Origin: Hormiphora californensis
Taxonomy: Eukaryota; Ctenophora; Tentaculata; Cydippida; Pleurobrachiidae
Length of the DNA stretch: 64,000 nucleotides
Assembly (NCBI GenBank): GCA_020137815.1
Contig: CM035353.1
Location: 7,285,298 to 7,349,297 of the forward strand
Direction of reading: 5' to 3'
The notes under the pieces were generated by a model that was not told the DNA's origin, did not search any database, and worked only from the letters and a program-made list of their open reading frames with translations. The translations under genes and the position numbers were made by a program. Each line of letters opens with the position of its first letter. Position 1 is the stretch's first letter. Below are positions 30,455 to 42,322 of the stretch, piece after piece.

Positions 30455-31140
30455 TCAGACAGAACCCCTCCCTTTACAACCACTAGCCGAACAACCAATA
30501 TAGGTTTTCTTGTCCGATTTGCAAACATTACACTTACGCCTCTGATCGACGTAAACTGGAAGATGGCTCCCAGAAAGAGCTGGAGCAGATGATCCGTCTT
30601 TCTTAACCTGTTGCAATGGGAATGCCCGTTCTATACAACTAAAGTCCTCAACTATACCTCTACAAACTGCCAAACGAAATTCTTTCGAAGTTTCAGTTTT
30701 GTTCGGATGGATGGCCTGGTAAGCTATTCGTGAGTTCATGAGTGATTGATCCATAATATTAAACACTAGTCTGAGATAGTACCTGTGTTTCGACCTCCTA
30801 TCAGTTCCACAAGTAATAGACAGTCTGTCGTGCAAGTCGACTCCCCCATTATATAGGCATTGTAGGACTTGATCACTTCTGGGCATGGAAAGGACGTCTT
30901 TGTTGCCTTCCCCTTCACTCTTCTCAGGACTGTTTCGACTTTTTCACAGCTATTGGCGCTTGTAATGACATGAACAGGCTTATTGTCGATCCATTTTACC
31001 ACGTTTGTTGCCGTAGATGCTACCGCAGATGCTGCAGGTGACCGGAATATCTTCATCTCTCCACGTGACATGTCCTTATCTGCAGGAAACGATGGCATTC
31101 CTTTTCGACCTGCTGAAACTACCCCGGTATAATCCATTCT
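30455..31140 (-). pseudogene. piggyBac transposase, C-terminal fragment (minus copy)
   Basis: It contains YTGVVSAGRKGMPSFPADKD, KWIDNKPVHVITS, NGGVDLHDRLS (third catalytic Asp), RYYLRLVFNIMDQS, and a C-terminal zinc-binding-like CNVC...CSASGC. Frame changes near 30880 break it. The N-terminal part, including the first catalytic Asp, is absent. Confidence 0.8.
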
Positions 31141-31144
31141 CGAG

Positions 31145-31769
31145 AAGATGCAAGAGTAAAACTGGTTGCCTTTATCAATTTGCCTTATACACGGGACGGA
31201 AAGAATCACCTGAGCTGGGGCTAGGCGAATCTGTTGCTGTTAGTCTCACAGAATCTCTGTAGGACACCTGGGTCAACGTGTACGCCGACAACTACTTCTC
31301 AACCCCCGCCCTAGTCCTCAATCTTCTCGAGAATGGTATCTATTATACCGGGGTAGTTTCAGCAGGTCGAAAAGGAGCCATCGTTTCCTGCAGATATAAA
31401 GGACATGTCACGTGGAAAGATGAAGATATTCCGGTCACCTACCGCATCTGCAGTAAGTAACAAGGCTGTTCATGTCATTACAAGCGCCAATAGCTGGGAA
31501 AAGTCGAAACAGTCCAGAGAAGAGTGAAGGGGAAGGCAACAAAGTCGTCCTTTCCATGCCCAGAAGTGATCAAGTCCTACAATGCCTATATGGGGGGAGT
31601 TGACTTGCACGACAGACTGTCTATTACTTGCGGAACTAATAGGAGGTCGAAACACATGTACTATCTCAGACTAGTGTTTAATATTATGGATCAATCACTC
31701 ATAAACTCACGAATAGCTTACCAGGCCATCCATCCAAACAAAACTGAAACTTCGAAAGAGTGGTTGTAA
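31145..31769 (+). pseudogene. piggyBac transposase fragment (plus copy, inverted)
   Basis: It reads LYQFALYTGRKESPELGLGE, a stop, YADNYFSTPALVLNLLENG (second catalytic Asp), GVVSAGRKG, stops, then GGVDLHDRLS and YYLRLVFNIMDQ. Downstream of GVVSAGRKG it mirrors the minus copy with scattered differences. It is non-functional. Confidence 0.8.
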
Positions 31770-32313
31770 ATGGAGGGGGTTCTGTCTGACTCAAAAGCGA
31801 AACTGTTTTTATCATCACCATCAGTTAGAATGATTGGACTATTATTGATTGGATTTGTATTGATACGAGTAATTGGTTGTACATCAAATAAGGATTGAAA
31901 TTTGAGTTTTTGAATTCGAAGTATGATTTTTTCCTATACGACCCACTGGGTCATATATGACCCAAATCTAGTAAATATTCCCATAATATCTAATTTGAAT
32001 GGTTAAACAATCACTGCGCTGGCAAGCGCAAAGGTGGCCCCATCCAACCCCCCGAAAAAAATTCCCCCAAAAAACGGCCCGCTTGCTCACAGCGTATATA
32101 TAGTTATTTCATACTTTTAGCCCATTTTGGCACTTTTTGACACGCCATAACTCCGGAACCGGATGAGCTAGGAAGCTGAAATTTTGTACTCAGAAGCTTC
32201 TTGTAGACATCTATCGATGGTAAAAATTTCAAGTGGCTAGCTCATTTTGTTCAAAAGTTATAACACCACCCCCAAAACAGAAAATTCAGTGTGGGGATAA
32301 CTAGGTTGATACA

Positions 32314-33395
32314 TCACTGCGCTGGCAAGCGCAAAGGTTGCCATTCCCCCCCCCCCCCCAAAAAGCGCTGCCAGAAACGCAGTTATACGTTTTATGGGTG
32401 TTTGGCTGAAAAAGCCGGATTTCAAAAGGCTATAGCGTGGCTCTCTTTCATCGGTTTGACTTGAAATTTGGAATGAATACCCGGCTCGGGGTCTTTGACT
32501 CATGTTAAAAATTTGAAGTCTCTATCTCATCTGGGTCCGAAGTTACAGACTGGTCCCATTTGCTATAGATTCAGTGTAACGGACACGCGCGCGCGCGCGC
32601 ATAGGAGAGACGCTTTTTTTGAACACGGTTCTGAATGAACGGAAAGAGATAGAGACTTCTCGTTTTCACTAGCTTGTAGATCTACTCAATTATTGTGTTA
32701 TTAGCGGGGTGAGGTTTTCCATAATCCCCAGGAACGTCCTACAGAACGTCTTAAAGTCGTCATTTTTCAGACTCTGACCAAAATTCTTTGAGCTCAATTT
32801 ACACCCTGAAGACGGATTCTAATCGAAAATCGAAGACTATATCATGGAAAGAGAATTGTCTGAACTTTCAGAAACTATATCGTGAATTTTGAAAACCAGA
32901 CGTATAAGGGTCTTAAAACGCGTCTGAAGTGTTATGACTGTTTAAAAATAGATATGACGATATGGGTTTTTTCTCCAAAGCGGACTCAAATCTCATCCAA
33001 TCGATCTCAAACTTGGTCAGTATCTTCATCTAGGTAATCCCGATATATGACGATATGACGTCATAACGTCGTGACGTCATTTTATGACGTCAAAATGACG
33101 TCAAAAATTAATTTTTTCAATTTCGCGATTCCATCCTCTCCGTACCTCTTCTACTACGTCTAAATGGATAAAAAAATCCCAAAAATGATGCAAATTATAC
33201 CAAAACTAATTAAAATTAGTAGGCCGGAAAGGTTGCCCTATGATTTTAGCTACCTTTGGCACCAGTACATTCCCTTTTGAAGATAGACGAAGCATCTGTA
33301 CCCTGTCTGTAACCCGTGAATGTTACGGTGGCAAAGGTAGCTCAAATCATAGGGCAACCTTTCCGGCCTACTAATTTTAATTAGTTTTGGTATAA
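32314..33395 (+). mobile_element. Nested Helitron-like element, close relative of 3349-6002
   Basis: It shares the left end (TCACTGCG hairpin, AAAGGTTGCCATTCCCC, CG repeat) and the right terminal palindrome ending GGTATAA with the 3349-6002 copy. It lacks that copy's internal foldback core. It is flanked by A and T. Confidence 0.65.
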
Positions 33396-34041
33396 TATAT
33401 ACATACATACATAGATGTATAGACGCTTTGTTACCTTCCGTTTGGTCCCAGTTTGAGACGAACCAGACATCGTACGACCTTAAACCAAGCGGCATTCGAC
33501 AGATAATTGTCTCGTGCATGTACCCATTTGGGTGGCGACTCTCCATCTTACCTATGACGCGCGCAATGACGTCATGAGTGACGTCATTGCGCGAGACCGA
33601 CTAACTTTTTTCAAACGCCTCTAGCACCCTGAAGACGTGTTCCGATTTCTGATTTGACGAAAAATCGTTACCGGCAAATTGTCTGAACTTTCAGATACTA
33701 TATCGCGAATTTTCATAGCTCATCATTTTGAGCCCTTCAATCGCGTCGGAAGTCAAAAATTTGACGAAAAATTCAGTAAATTGAATGTATTTCGAGCAAA
33801 AACTCCCTTTCCTGACCACTTTGGTCAATAAAACTTTACAAGCTCCTTTGGGGTATTGATTCAAAATATATCGTGATACAATTACGTCGTTACGACGTCA
33901 CTAATTACGTCAAATGACGTCATAATGACGTCTAAAATACAATTTTCACAGAAATTCGTCTCGTTTCTCATATAACGCATCATTTCGACAATATTACATC
34001 ATGAAATAATGTCATGCTGCGATTGGAAACCAAAAAGGGAC

Positions 34042-34921
<880 letters not shown>

Positions 34922-35224
34922 TCATTATATAGCATATTAATAACTTTCAAATGCTTATTTTGTGTTGAAATAGCGAAACTCGTTAGTTTTCGGCAATATC
35001 ATTGAAATTTTCCCAAACGGCCCACTGGGTCATATATGACACAAATCAGGTAAAAAACCGTCTGAGACGTAATATTCCGGTTGTAACAGTTTAGTCATGC
35101 CTCTAGTACACCAATGAGCCGGTTTTTATGTCCCTGATAACAGTATAGCTCACACAGGACGTCTCTAACCTTTTTGTACCATATAAGTACCACTGGGTCA
35201 TATATGACCCAATTTTTGAAATCG

Positions 35225-35722
35225 CTATAGCTCAGTCAATTTTTAATATTTTTTGATGCGGCTTTTTTCTTGCAGTTCTAGTTGGTCTTCTTCTAAAGTG
35301 TTTAAAATTATAGAAAACTCGTAGGAGGCGTTTAGAAATGGCATCAAAAGTTAAAAAATGACCAAAATGAACATCATTTGGACCCAATTATCTAAGCCTT
35401 AACATCAATGATTGCGCATGAAACTTGGATTTTTAGGTAGAGAAATGTCTAAACTATGATTTAGGCTTTAGTTTGGGCTCAAAAGTTAATCCTGAAGCTG
35501 AGAAATCAGTCTTTAGTGCATTGGGTCATATATGGCCTGTGGTTGGGATGGGAATGGTTGTGTGATGTGTGTCGTTGCTGCCAACGTCCACCGCTCACAT
35601 GACAAGTCCGATCAGTCCACCTCCCCGTGGTCCATCCTGGGTCATGCTAAGAGACTGAGGGGCAATGCGGCGTGTCGTGCTAGCAACTCGTCACGCTTTA
35701 AAATCTTGCTACGAATCTCTCG
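35225..35722. other. Junction of piggyBac arm and LINE 5' region
   Basis: The AT-rich arm-like sequence, with a last variant palindrome at 35523, changes at about 35535 to GC-richer DNA leading into the LINE ORF. The exact LINE 5' border is not visible. Confidence 0.4.
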
Positions 35723-38700
35723 GTGTCCTCCTCAAATTTGGCGTCGGTGAAAGCTGGCAAGCACCTTATTCCGGACAGCGAGGTTAGGGTGACCAGAGGA
35801 CGGGAGGAGGGTAAAGCTGGGTCAGGTGATTCGGGGCCCTCCGACCTGATGGGAGTCTCGGATCTGGTGTCATTCAATCGCAGAGTTATTTCTGGCCAAC
35901 ACATCCCTGGTGTGGCCGCTCCGGGTTCTTTTAGTTCCTTTAGTTCTTTTAAGCCAATTAATGCAGTCCGTAATCATTTTCATCTGGCAACTTGGAATGT
36001 TTTATCTCTACAGTCATCATCCTCTAAGTTGTACGAATTATCAAACGCAGTTTCATCTTTCCAACTTGACGTTTTGCTTCTCACAGAAACGCACTGGCCT
36101 GGTACGGAGGTTATGACCCTGGATAACGGACATCTTTTTATTAACTCTGGCAGGGCAGATGGTTTGAGGCGGCAAGGTGTTGGGTTGGTGTTATCAAAAT
36201 CTGTCAAGAAGTCCTTAATTTCCTACAGTCCCTTCTCTGAGCGCATCATGGCAGCCCGACTGCACACCAAACATGTTAATATCTCCCTTGTTATTGCATA
36301 TGCTCCAACCAATGATAAGGATGACGCGGTCAAGGAGGAGTTCTACAACCAGTTATCATCGGTTTTGGATAGGCTTCCTCGGCAGGACGTGGTCTTCTTG
36401 GGCGGGGATTTCAACGCGAGGGTTGGTGGCGGGCACTCTCTCCACCAAGTTTCTAATGACAACGGTGAGCGGTTGGAGGATTTGTGTGGGATTCATCAGT
36501 TGTCTATTGGTGGGAAGATGTTCCCTCATAGGGATCACCACAAGGGAACCTGGAGATCTCCTGACGGTACCACTGTGACGCAGATAGACCATCTGTGTGT
36601 CGGCAACAAGTGGCGAAGTTCTCTGTTGGATGTTAGGGTCCTAAGGAGTGCAGACATCGGGTCTGATCACTACCTGGTTCGGGGTAAGGTTAGGATCCGG
36701 CTGAGTGCAGCTAAGAACTGTAGGAAACCGGTCAGGGAGGTTCCAGCTATAGAGAATCTCAGGAAGGGGTGTGATGAGACACGCACGGAATACAATGTCT
36801 CTCTCCGGAACAGGTTTGAATCTCTGGAGCCTGAGGAAAGTCTGGAGGGTCAGTGGGGGCAACTTAAGGAGGTAATCGGTGAGGTGTCACTGGAGGTCCT
36901 GGGAGCGCGGCCGAAACGGATTCGTCAGCAGCACTTGTCTCTGGAGACTCGAGACCTCATCGCCCAACGTGCTGAGCTGAAGAAGAATGATCCCGAGGGT
37001 GGATCTGAGTACTCTAGGCTTAATAAGCTGGTCAAGAAAGCAGCACGGGTGGACGATGAAAGGTGGGCGGATAGTTTGGCGTCTGATCTGGAGGATGCTG
37101 CGGTGCACGGGCGGCAGAGGGAACTTTGGCAGCATATGAAAGATCTGTCAGGTGTGAGGAAACGCGGCGGTACTGCTGTTCGTGATAGGAACGGTGAACT
37201 CATCGCTGATCCTGTTCAACAGCGGGAGCGCTGGGCGGAGCACTTCTCTGAGCTGCTAAACCCCCCTGTAACTACATCACAGCTCTCGGATCTGGATGGT
37301 CTGGAGGTGGACCCGTGCTTTGAGGATCTTGGTGAGGATGATCCTCCGCCTTCTCGTGGAGAAGTTTTAGTGGCACTGAACAGGCTCAAAAACCATAAGA
37401 GTCCTGGCGTTGATGGGATCTCGAACGAACAGCTACGGTATGGCTCGTCCGGTCTTGTTGGCCCCCTTGTGGATCTGTTTGGTGGAGTCTGGAGGGAGGA
37501 GAAGGTCCCGGAGGAGTGGTTAAAGGGTGTCATCTCGGTGATTCCCAAGAAGGGTGACGCCAGTGTGTGCTCAAATAATAGGGGCATCACTCTGCGATCT
37601 ACCACTTCCAAGCTGTTCCAGATAATTATGCTGAACAGGTTGTCTTCTGGTCTTGAATTGGCACTTCGAGAGAATCAGTGTGGATTCAGACGTAACCGGT
37701 CTTGTGTGGATCAGATTTATTCCCTCCGTACCATCATCCATCAGTGTATAGAATATAATTTACCGTTGTATATAAACTTTATTGACTTCAAATCAGCATT
37801 CGACTGTATTAACAGGGATTTTATCTGGGCCGCATTTCGCCATTATGGTCTTCCAGAGAAGTATGTCCGGATAATTCGAGCATTCTTTGACGGTACTGTG
37901 AGTGCAGTGAAACATGACGGGGAGCTCTCCAGCTGGTTCAGTGTCCTCAGTGGTACCGGTCAGGGCGACATTCAGGGTCCACCAGTCTTCAACATCGTGA
38001 TTAACTGGGCGGCTCAGCTTGCTGAGTCCAACAAGACTGTCTCCAGGGGTCTCACTCTTCACGGCGCTGAGAGTGATGAGGGTGGGGAATGGATCATGGA
38101 TCTCGACTATGCTGATGACATGGCTGTAATGGATGATACTGAGGAAGGGCTCCAGGAGTCAACAGATTTGCTGGTAAAATACGCAGGGTACGCTGGTCTG
38201 AAGATTAATGCGAAGAAGACCAAAGTTGTGGCTTTTTCAAAGGGTCTTAGCCAGCGCCCATTTTCAGAGGCGGATACGGTCAGCATCTCTGTGGAGGGTA
38301 ATCCGGTTGAGCAGGTTTCCAGTTTTACCTATCTCGGATCGGCGTTGTCCTCTGACGGTACCATCGACAAGGAGCTTGGTATCAGGATAGGGAAGGCTTA
38401 CAGTGCATTCAGTATGCTTTGTAGGATCTGGTACAACCGTAACATCAGGACCTGTACCAAGATCAGGATATACAGAGCTGCTGTTCTGACAGTTCTTCTC
38501 TATGGTTGTGAGGCCTGGACAACTACTCAGGTCCAAGATCGCCGGGTGGAGGCGTTCCACCAACGGTGCCTGCGTAGAATCCTGAGAATACAGTGGTTTA
38601 GGAGAGTATCTAACAGGGAGGTACTGGAGAGGGCGGGGATAGAACCAATCTCGAAGTTCATTGGCAATGGGAGACTCCGCTGGTTTGGACACCTGATTAG

Positions 38701-38938
38701 AATGCCTGAGGGTAGGGTGCCCAACAAACTCTACCACTGGGTGCCTAGTCATGGGAGACGTTCCAGAGGAAGACCGCGTAAAACCTGGTCCTCCTGTGTG
38801 CTGAATGATTATCGAGACGCTACGGGTCAATCCCAGTCTCTCCGTGCAATTACTAACACTGCAGAGAACAGAAATGAGTGGAGACAGCTCACGTCACTAC
38901 GAGCGAGGATACTTGGAGCCGGCCACTCGAATGATTGA
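35723..38938 (+). CDS. Non-LTR retrotransposon polyprotein (AP endonuclease + reverse transcriptase), intact
   Basis: A single 1071-codon frame. Residues about 85-320 form an endonuclease/exonuclease/phosphatase fold: HLATWNV, LLLTETHWPG, VIAYAPTND, FLGGDFNARVG, IDHLCVG and IGSDHYLV, with the usual catalytic Asn, Glu, Asp, Asn, Asp and His all present. Residues about 560-860 form the RT: VISVIPKKGD, GFRRNRS, FIDFKSAFDCINR (motif A), GTGQGDIQGPPVFNI (B) and LDYADDMAVMDD (C, YADD), then FTYLGS. The C-terminus has RLRWFGHLIRMPEGRVP and GRPRKTW, typical of RTE-like and related clades. No frame break is seen, so the copy could be young or active. It lies 29 bases from the piggyBac right terminal repeat. 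The start codon choice is uncertain upstream of the endonuclease. Confidence 0.9.
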   Translation: MSSSNLASVKAGKHLIPDSEVRVTRGREEGKAGSGDSGPSDLMGVSDLVSFNRRVISGQHIPGVAAPGSFSSFSSFKPINAVRNHFHLATWNVLSLQSSSSKLYELSNAVSSFQLDVLLLTETHWPGTEVMTLDNGHLFINSGRADGLRRQGVGLVLSKSVKKSLISYSPFSERIMAARLHTKHVNISLVIAYAPTNDKDDAVKEEFYNQLSSVLDRLPRQDVVFLGGDFNARVGGGHSLHQVSNDNGERLEDLCGIHQLSIGGKMFPHRDHHKGTWRSPDGTTVTQIDHLCVGNKWRSSLLDVRVLRSADIGSDHYLVRGKVRIRLSAAKNCRKPVREVPAIENLRKGCDETRTEYNVSLRNRFESLEPEESLEGQWGQLKEVIGEVSLEVLGARPKRIRQQHLSLETRDLIAQRAELKKNDPEGGSEYSRLNKLVKKAARVDDERWADSLASDLEDAAVHGRQRELWQHMKDLSGVRKRGGTAVRDRNGELIADPVQQRERWAEHFSELLNPPVTTSQLSDLDGLEVDPCFEDLGEDDPPPSRGEVLVALNRLKNHKSPGVDGISNEQLRYGSSGLVGPLVDLFGGVWREEKVPEEWLKGVISVIPKKGDASVCSNNRGITLRSTTSKLFQIIMLNRLSSGLELALRENQCGFRRNRSCVDQIYSLRTIIHQCIEYNLPLYINFIDFKSAFDCINRDFIWAAFRHYGLPEKYVRIIRAFFDGTVSAVKHDGELSSWFSVLSGTGQGDIQGPPVFNIVINWAAQLAESNKTVSRGLTLHGAESDEGGEWIMDLDYADDMAVMDDTEEGLQESTDLLVKYAGYAGLKINAKKTKVVAFSKGLSQRPFSEADTVSISVEGNPVEQVSSFTYLGSALSSDGTIDKELGIRIGKAYSAFSMLCRIWYNRNIRTCTKIRIYRAAVLTVLLYGCEAWTTTQVQDRRVEAFHQRCLRRILRIQWFRRVSNREVLERAGIEPISKFIGNGRLRWFGHLIRMPEGRVPNKLYHWVPSHGRRSRGRPRKTWSSCVLNDYRDATGQSQSLRAITNTAENRNEWRQLTSLRARILGAGHSND

Positions 38939-38983
38939 GGAGACCGTACCAAGTATCAAGTAAGTAGGTCCTCAAAGGGTTAA

Positions 38984-39299
38984 AAACATTTTTTGTCAGA
39001 AAACACAGAGCCCCACTATTGCACTAACAGTTTTTATGGAGCGGGCCATGGAGAAAGGGCCTTGCTCTAACTATATCAGAGATTAGTTTAGTTACGGACG
39101 TAAAGAAGAGAACATGCCGGACACATACCGACTTCCTGGGGGACAAGTCAATGGACAAAACCCTGACATACGAGGAAGTCCCGACTCGGGACCCGAGAGG
39201 AACCCTGGACGTCCTGTTCAGGCAGGGGAGCTGTATTAATCCGAGCGGAAAGGTAACCCTTCTACCTGGAGGATTGAACTACAAATTTGATTTCCAATA
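38984..39299. other. Host sequence resuming after the nested insertions
   Basis: Continues the locus interrupted at 20245. A short frame (39151-39342) is not convincing. The TA at 39298-39299 is the left target base pair of the next MITE. Confidence 0.45.
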
Positions 39300-40497
39300 C
39301 AGGGTGTCCCACTGTCTTTGCATCACCTGTGATTTTGGGTGATGAGTGGGTTCCATTCAAATGCCCATAACTCATCGAAAAGTAGGTCAAAACGGCTCAA
39401 CCAAAAACAGCGTTGTAGAAAATTGTCAGGCGCACATTTGGGTACAAGATTGATGTCTGAAGTCTTACCAATCGTCAGATATATCGTCGTAAAGTCACAA
39501 GTACGTGATTATGAAATCCGACCGGGGTTCACGTTTTGAAAAATTCACAAATGCAAAGTTGCTCGGATCACATTGCATCCCTCATAAGAGTTGTAGGGAA
39601 TCGTCTGGCGGTCATTTTGGTACCCGAATTTTCGTCCTAGCTCAATGTTTATAGTGTCTTATGACTGTCTAAAGACGAAATTCAACCAGCATTTTTGAGG
39701 GGATCACGTGTCATCAACAAATGGGTAAAATGATTTGAAATTTACAAGAGCTTCATTGGAATCGTCTAAGGTTCATTTTGATACCATGGTTTTTTCCATA
39801 GCTCTACGTTTAAGTTGCGTTATGACTGTAGGAACATGAAGATTTTTCTATGCTGAGTCTTAGTTGGTATCGGCTCACAATCCCTAATTAGGTGGCTCGG
39901 TGTCGTGTGTAATCCCATGATAATCAGCACATATCGTCTCAATTTCATCTAGACACTTGACAGGGTTGTTATGACGATTTGGCAAGGCCCCTGTTAATGT
40001 GTAGGATACGCAAGTGGTCTATCTCAACCCTATCATGCACTAAGATGTTATTCAAGCAGATATGAGCTTCATAACAGGGCAAAATGCAATGCGATACCTG
40101 AGACTACTTTTGGGAAAATTCCAGTTCTGACAGTCATAAGACACTCTAAACATTGAGCTAGGATAAAACCCGGGTACCAAAATGACCGCCAGACAATTTC
40201 CTACAACTCTTATGAGGGATGCAATGTGATCCGAGCAACTTTGCATTTGTGAATTTTTCAAAACGTGAACCCCGGTCGGATTTCATGAACACGTAATTTT
40301 GACTTTACGACGATATATCTGACGATTGGTAAGTCTTTTAACGTCAATCTTGTACCAAAATGTGCGCCTGACAATTCTCTACAACACTGTTTTTGATTGA
40401 GCCGTTTTGACCTACTTTTCGATGAGTTATGGGCATTTGAATGGAACCCACTCATCACCCAAAATCACAGGTGATGCAAAGACAGTGGGACACCCTG
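39300..40497. mobile_element. Foldback MITE with mariner-like ends, TA duplication
   Basis: The ends CAGGGTGTCCCACTGTC and its complement are flanked by TA (39298-39299 and 40498-40499). Arms of about 370 bases (39300-39670 and 40130-40497) are inverted copies with several mismatches. Matching open frames on opposite strands are a consequence. CAGGGTGTCCC plus TA fits the Tc1/mariner group. Confidence 0.85.
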
Positions 40498-42094
40498 TAG
40501 ATGGAAACCAAGACGACGAATGTCATGGAGTGTATACATTAGTTGTTGATATTTTTTATTCATCTTTATTTTATCGATTTTCATAATCTTTATCTTATCG
40601 AATTTCATCATCTTTTTGTATCCCACTAACTTCATTCTGTGGGAAAAGGCCCTCTGTACACATCAGATTGAGGGAATCTCACACGGGCAGATCTCAGAGA
40701 ATTAGACATGTTTGAATTTTTAATCTTTAATCATTTTCAAGTTTTTTATATGCGGGAGACATGGATTTCTCTGTTTTCAATTAAAATAAGGTACCCAACC
40801 CCTTCCTGTCATATATCTTCACAGCATCATGGACATCAACGTGTTGGCGTTCCTCATTACCATCTTGCTGCAGTTCCCCTGCACTCCCGCAGAAATAGGC
40901 CCGGCTCTAAGCCATACAATAAGGACATCATCACCCTTTTCCATGATATGACCTGGTACTGTAGCAGATGGGCAGAGATGACTTTCGAGATAGGGGAAGA
41001 GGAGCGGAGAATCGTGTACGGAGAGAGAGACGAGAGAGAAGAGAGGTCAATTCGCAGAGAGGAAATTAATTACATCGTGTTTTACTGTACACCATATCGC
41101 AATTATTCTTGTTTATCTTTATCTTATCGATTTTTATCATCTTTTTGTATCCCACTAACTTCATTCTGTGGGAAAAGGCCCTCTGTACACACTACACACC
41201 AGATTAAGTGCCAAATTCAGGAGAAACTAGCAAAGGTTAGGGTGGCGACAGGTGGGGTGGAGGAGGCGGCGGGGCGGAGGTAAGGGTGAAAGAGGAAGGT
41301 ACGAGAAGAGGGCGGAAAAGGCACCAGTTGGCGAAAAAGCCAGAGGCATTCACCAAGGGGAAGAGCGTGAGAGCCTAAGTGGACGGCTGGGAAAGCTACC
41401 GGCAGGCAGCGGAGATCTCATCGGAGGACGCAAGAATGGTATTCCCTGCATACCTGGACGAGATAAGCGCAATGAAAGTCCGGGAGGACGAGAAGGCAAC
41501 GGGGCGGATAATTGGAACGAGTAAAGAGAAAGGGTAATAGAGCTTCTGGATCCAAGGGAGCTGAAGGTGGTGGCGGTGTCAAAATCCAGGGCACTAACTT
41601 TCAACCGCCGAAGAGCTGTCCTGAGGAGAAGCAGCATCGGGTGCTGAAAACTGATATCAAATGTTGCTATTTATTATTATTTTAAATCATTCAAAATATG
41701 TATATCTATTTCACTCGGATTGGAGAAACAGGCTACCCGGATAGAGCGGCTGGAGACATTTGGGAAATTGGCAAACAGCTGAGAACTTATCGGAGTATCA
41801 AAGACAGTCAGGAGCGGTGGAAGGAAGCTGGCGAGAAATGGGATAAGGCAAAAAACTTTGGGTCATGCATTAACATCCCATTAGTGGAAAGAGGGGGTGA
41901 TGTCCATCCCTATGCTACGTGTAGAAATGGTCAACAGACATTACTCCCAGGAACCGTGAGTTTGAGATAGATACCTCAGCTCTGTGAGAACCCCCGAATT
42001 TACATCCCAAGAAATCCAACTGAACTCCCACGTTGTGGTTCCTTAACCTAGCCTAGTTGGATTCTTAACCATAGCATTGAACAACTCGATTTAA
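40498..42094. other. Repeat-rich region with a duplicated TATCCCAC...TGTGGG motif
   Basis: The block TTTTTGTATCCCACTAACTT, then CATTCTGTGGGAAAAGGCCC, then TCTGTACAC occurs at about 40611-40662 and 41143-41193, and diverged at 19668. A purine-rich frame at 41252-41524 resembles 42510-42640 (GGCACCAG-TGGC-AAAAAGCCA). No domain is recognised. Confidence 0.45.
40829..40951 (+). CDS. Possible leader exon or 40-residue ORF with a signal peptide
   Basis: MDINVLAFLITILLQFPCTP is a good hydrophobic signal sequence. The frame stops at 40949. It could be the first exon of an unrecognised secreted protein; no matching downstream exon was found. Confidence 0.25.
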   Translation: MDINVLAFLITILLQFPCTPAEIGPALSHTIRTSSPFSMI

Positions 42095-42319
42095 CAGTGG
42101 TCATCCGACATAATTGCCATACCTCGACGTGAAATTCGACCTGAATCTCGACCGGGAATGAGGCGCGCATTCGTAGTGAGAGAGACACAAAGACTAACGA
42201 GAGAGAAGAGTTGAAGTGCGACATCATTTGCTTACTGCGGCACATCTCTCTGATGCGCGCCTCATTCCAGGTCGAGATTCAGGTCGAATTTCACGTCGGA
42301 ATATGTCGGATGACCACTG
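42095..42319. mobile_element. MITE with TAA duplication (Harbinger-like)
   Basis: The ends CAGTGGTCATCCGACATA and its complement are flanked by TAA on both sides (42092-42094 and 42320-42322). The arms share GAAATTCGACCTGAATCTCG and GAATGAGGCGCGCAT. A 3-bp TWA duplication is typical of PIF/Harbinger. Confidence 0.75.
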
Positions 42320-42322
42320 TAA

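Noticed and set aside
36356-38830. Overlapping ORFs in other frames of the LINE
   Set aside because: Shadows of a clearly coding 1071-codon frame with all catalytic motifs.
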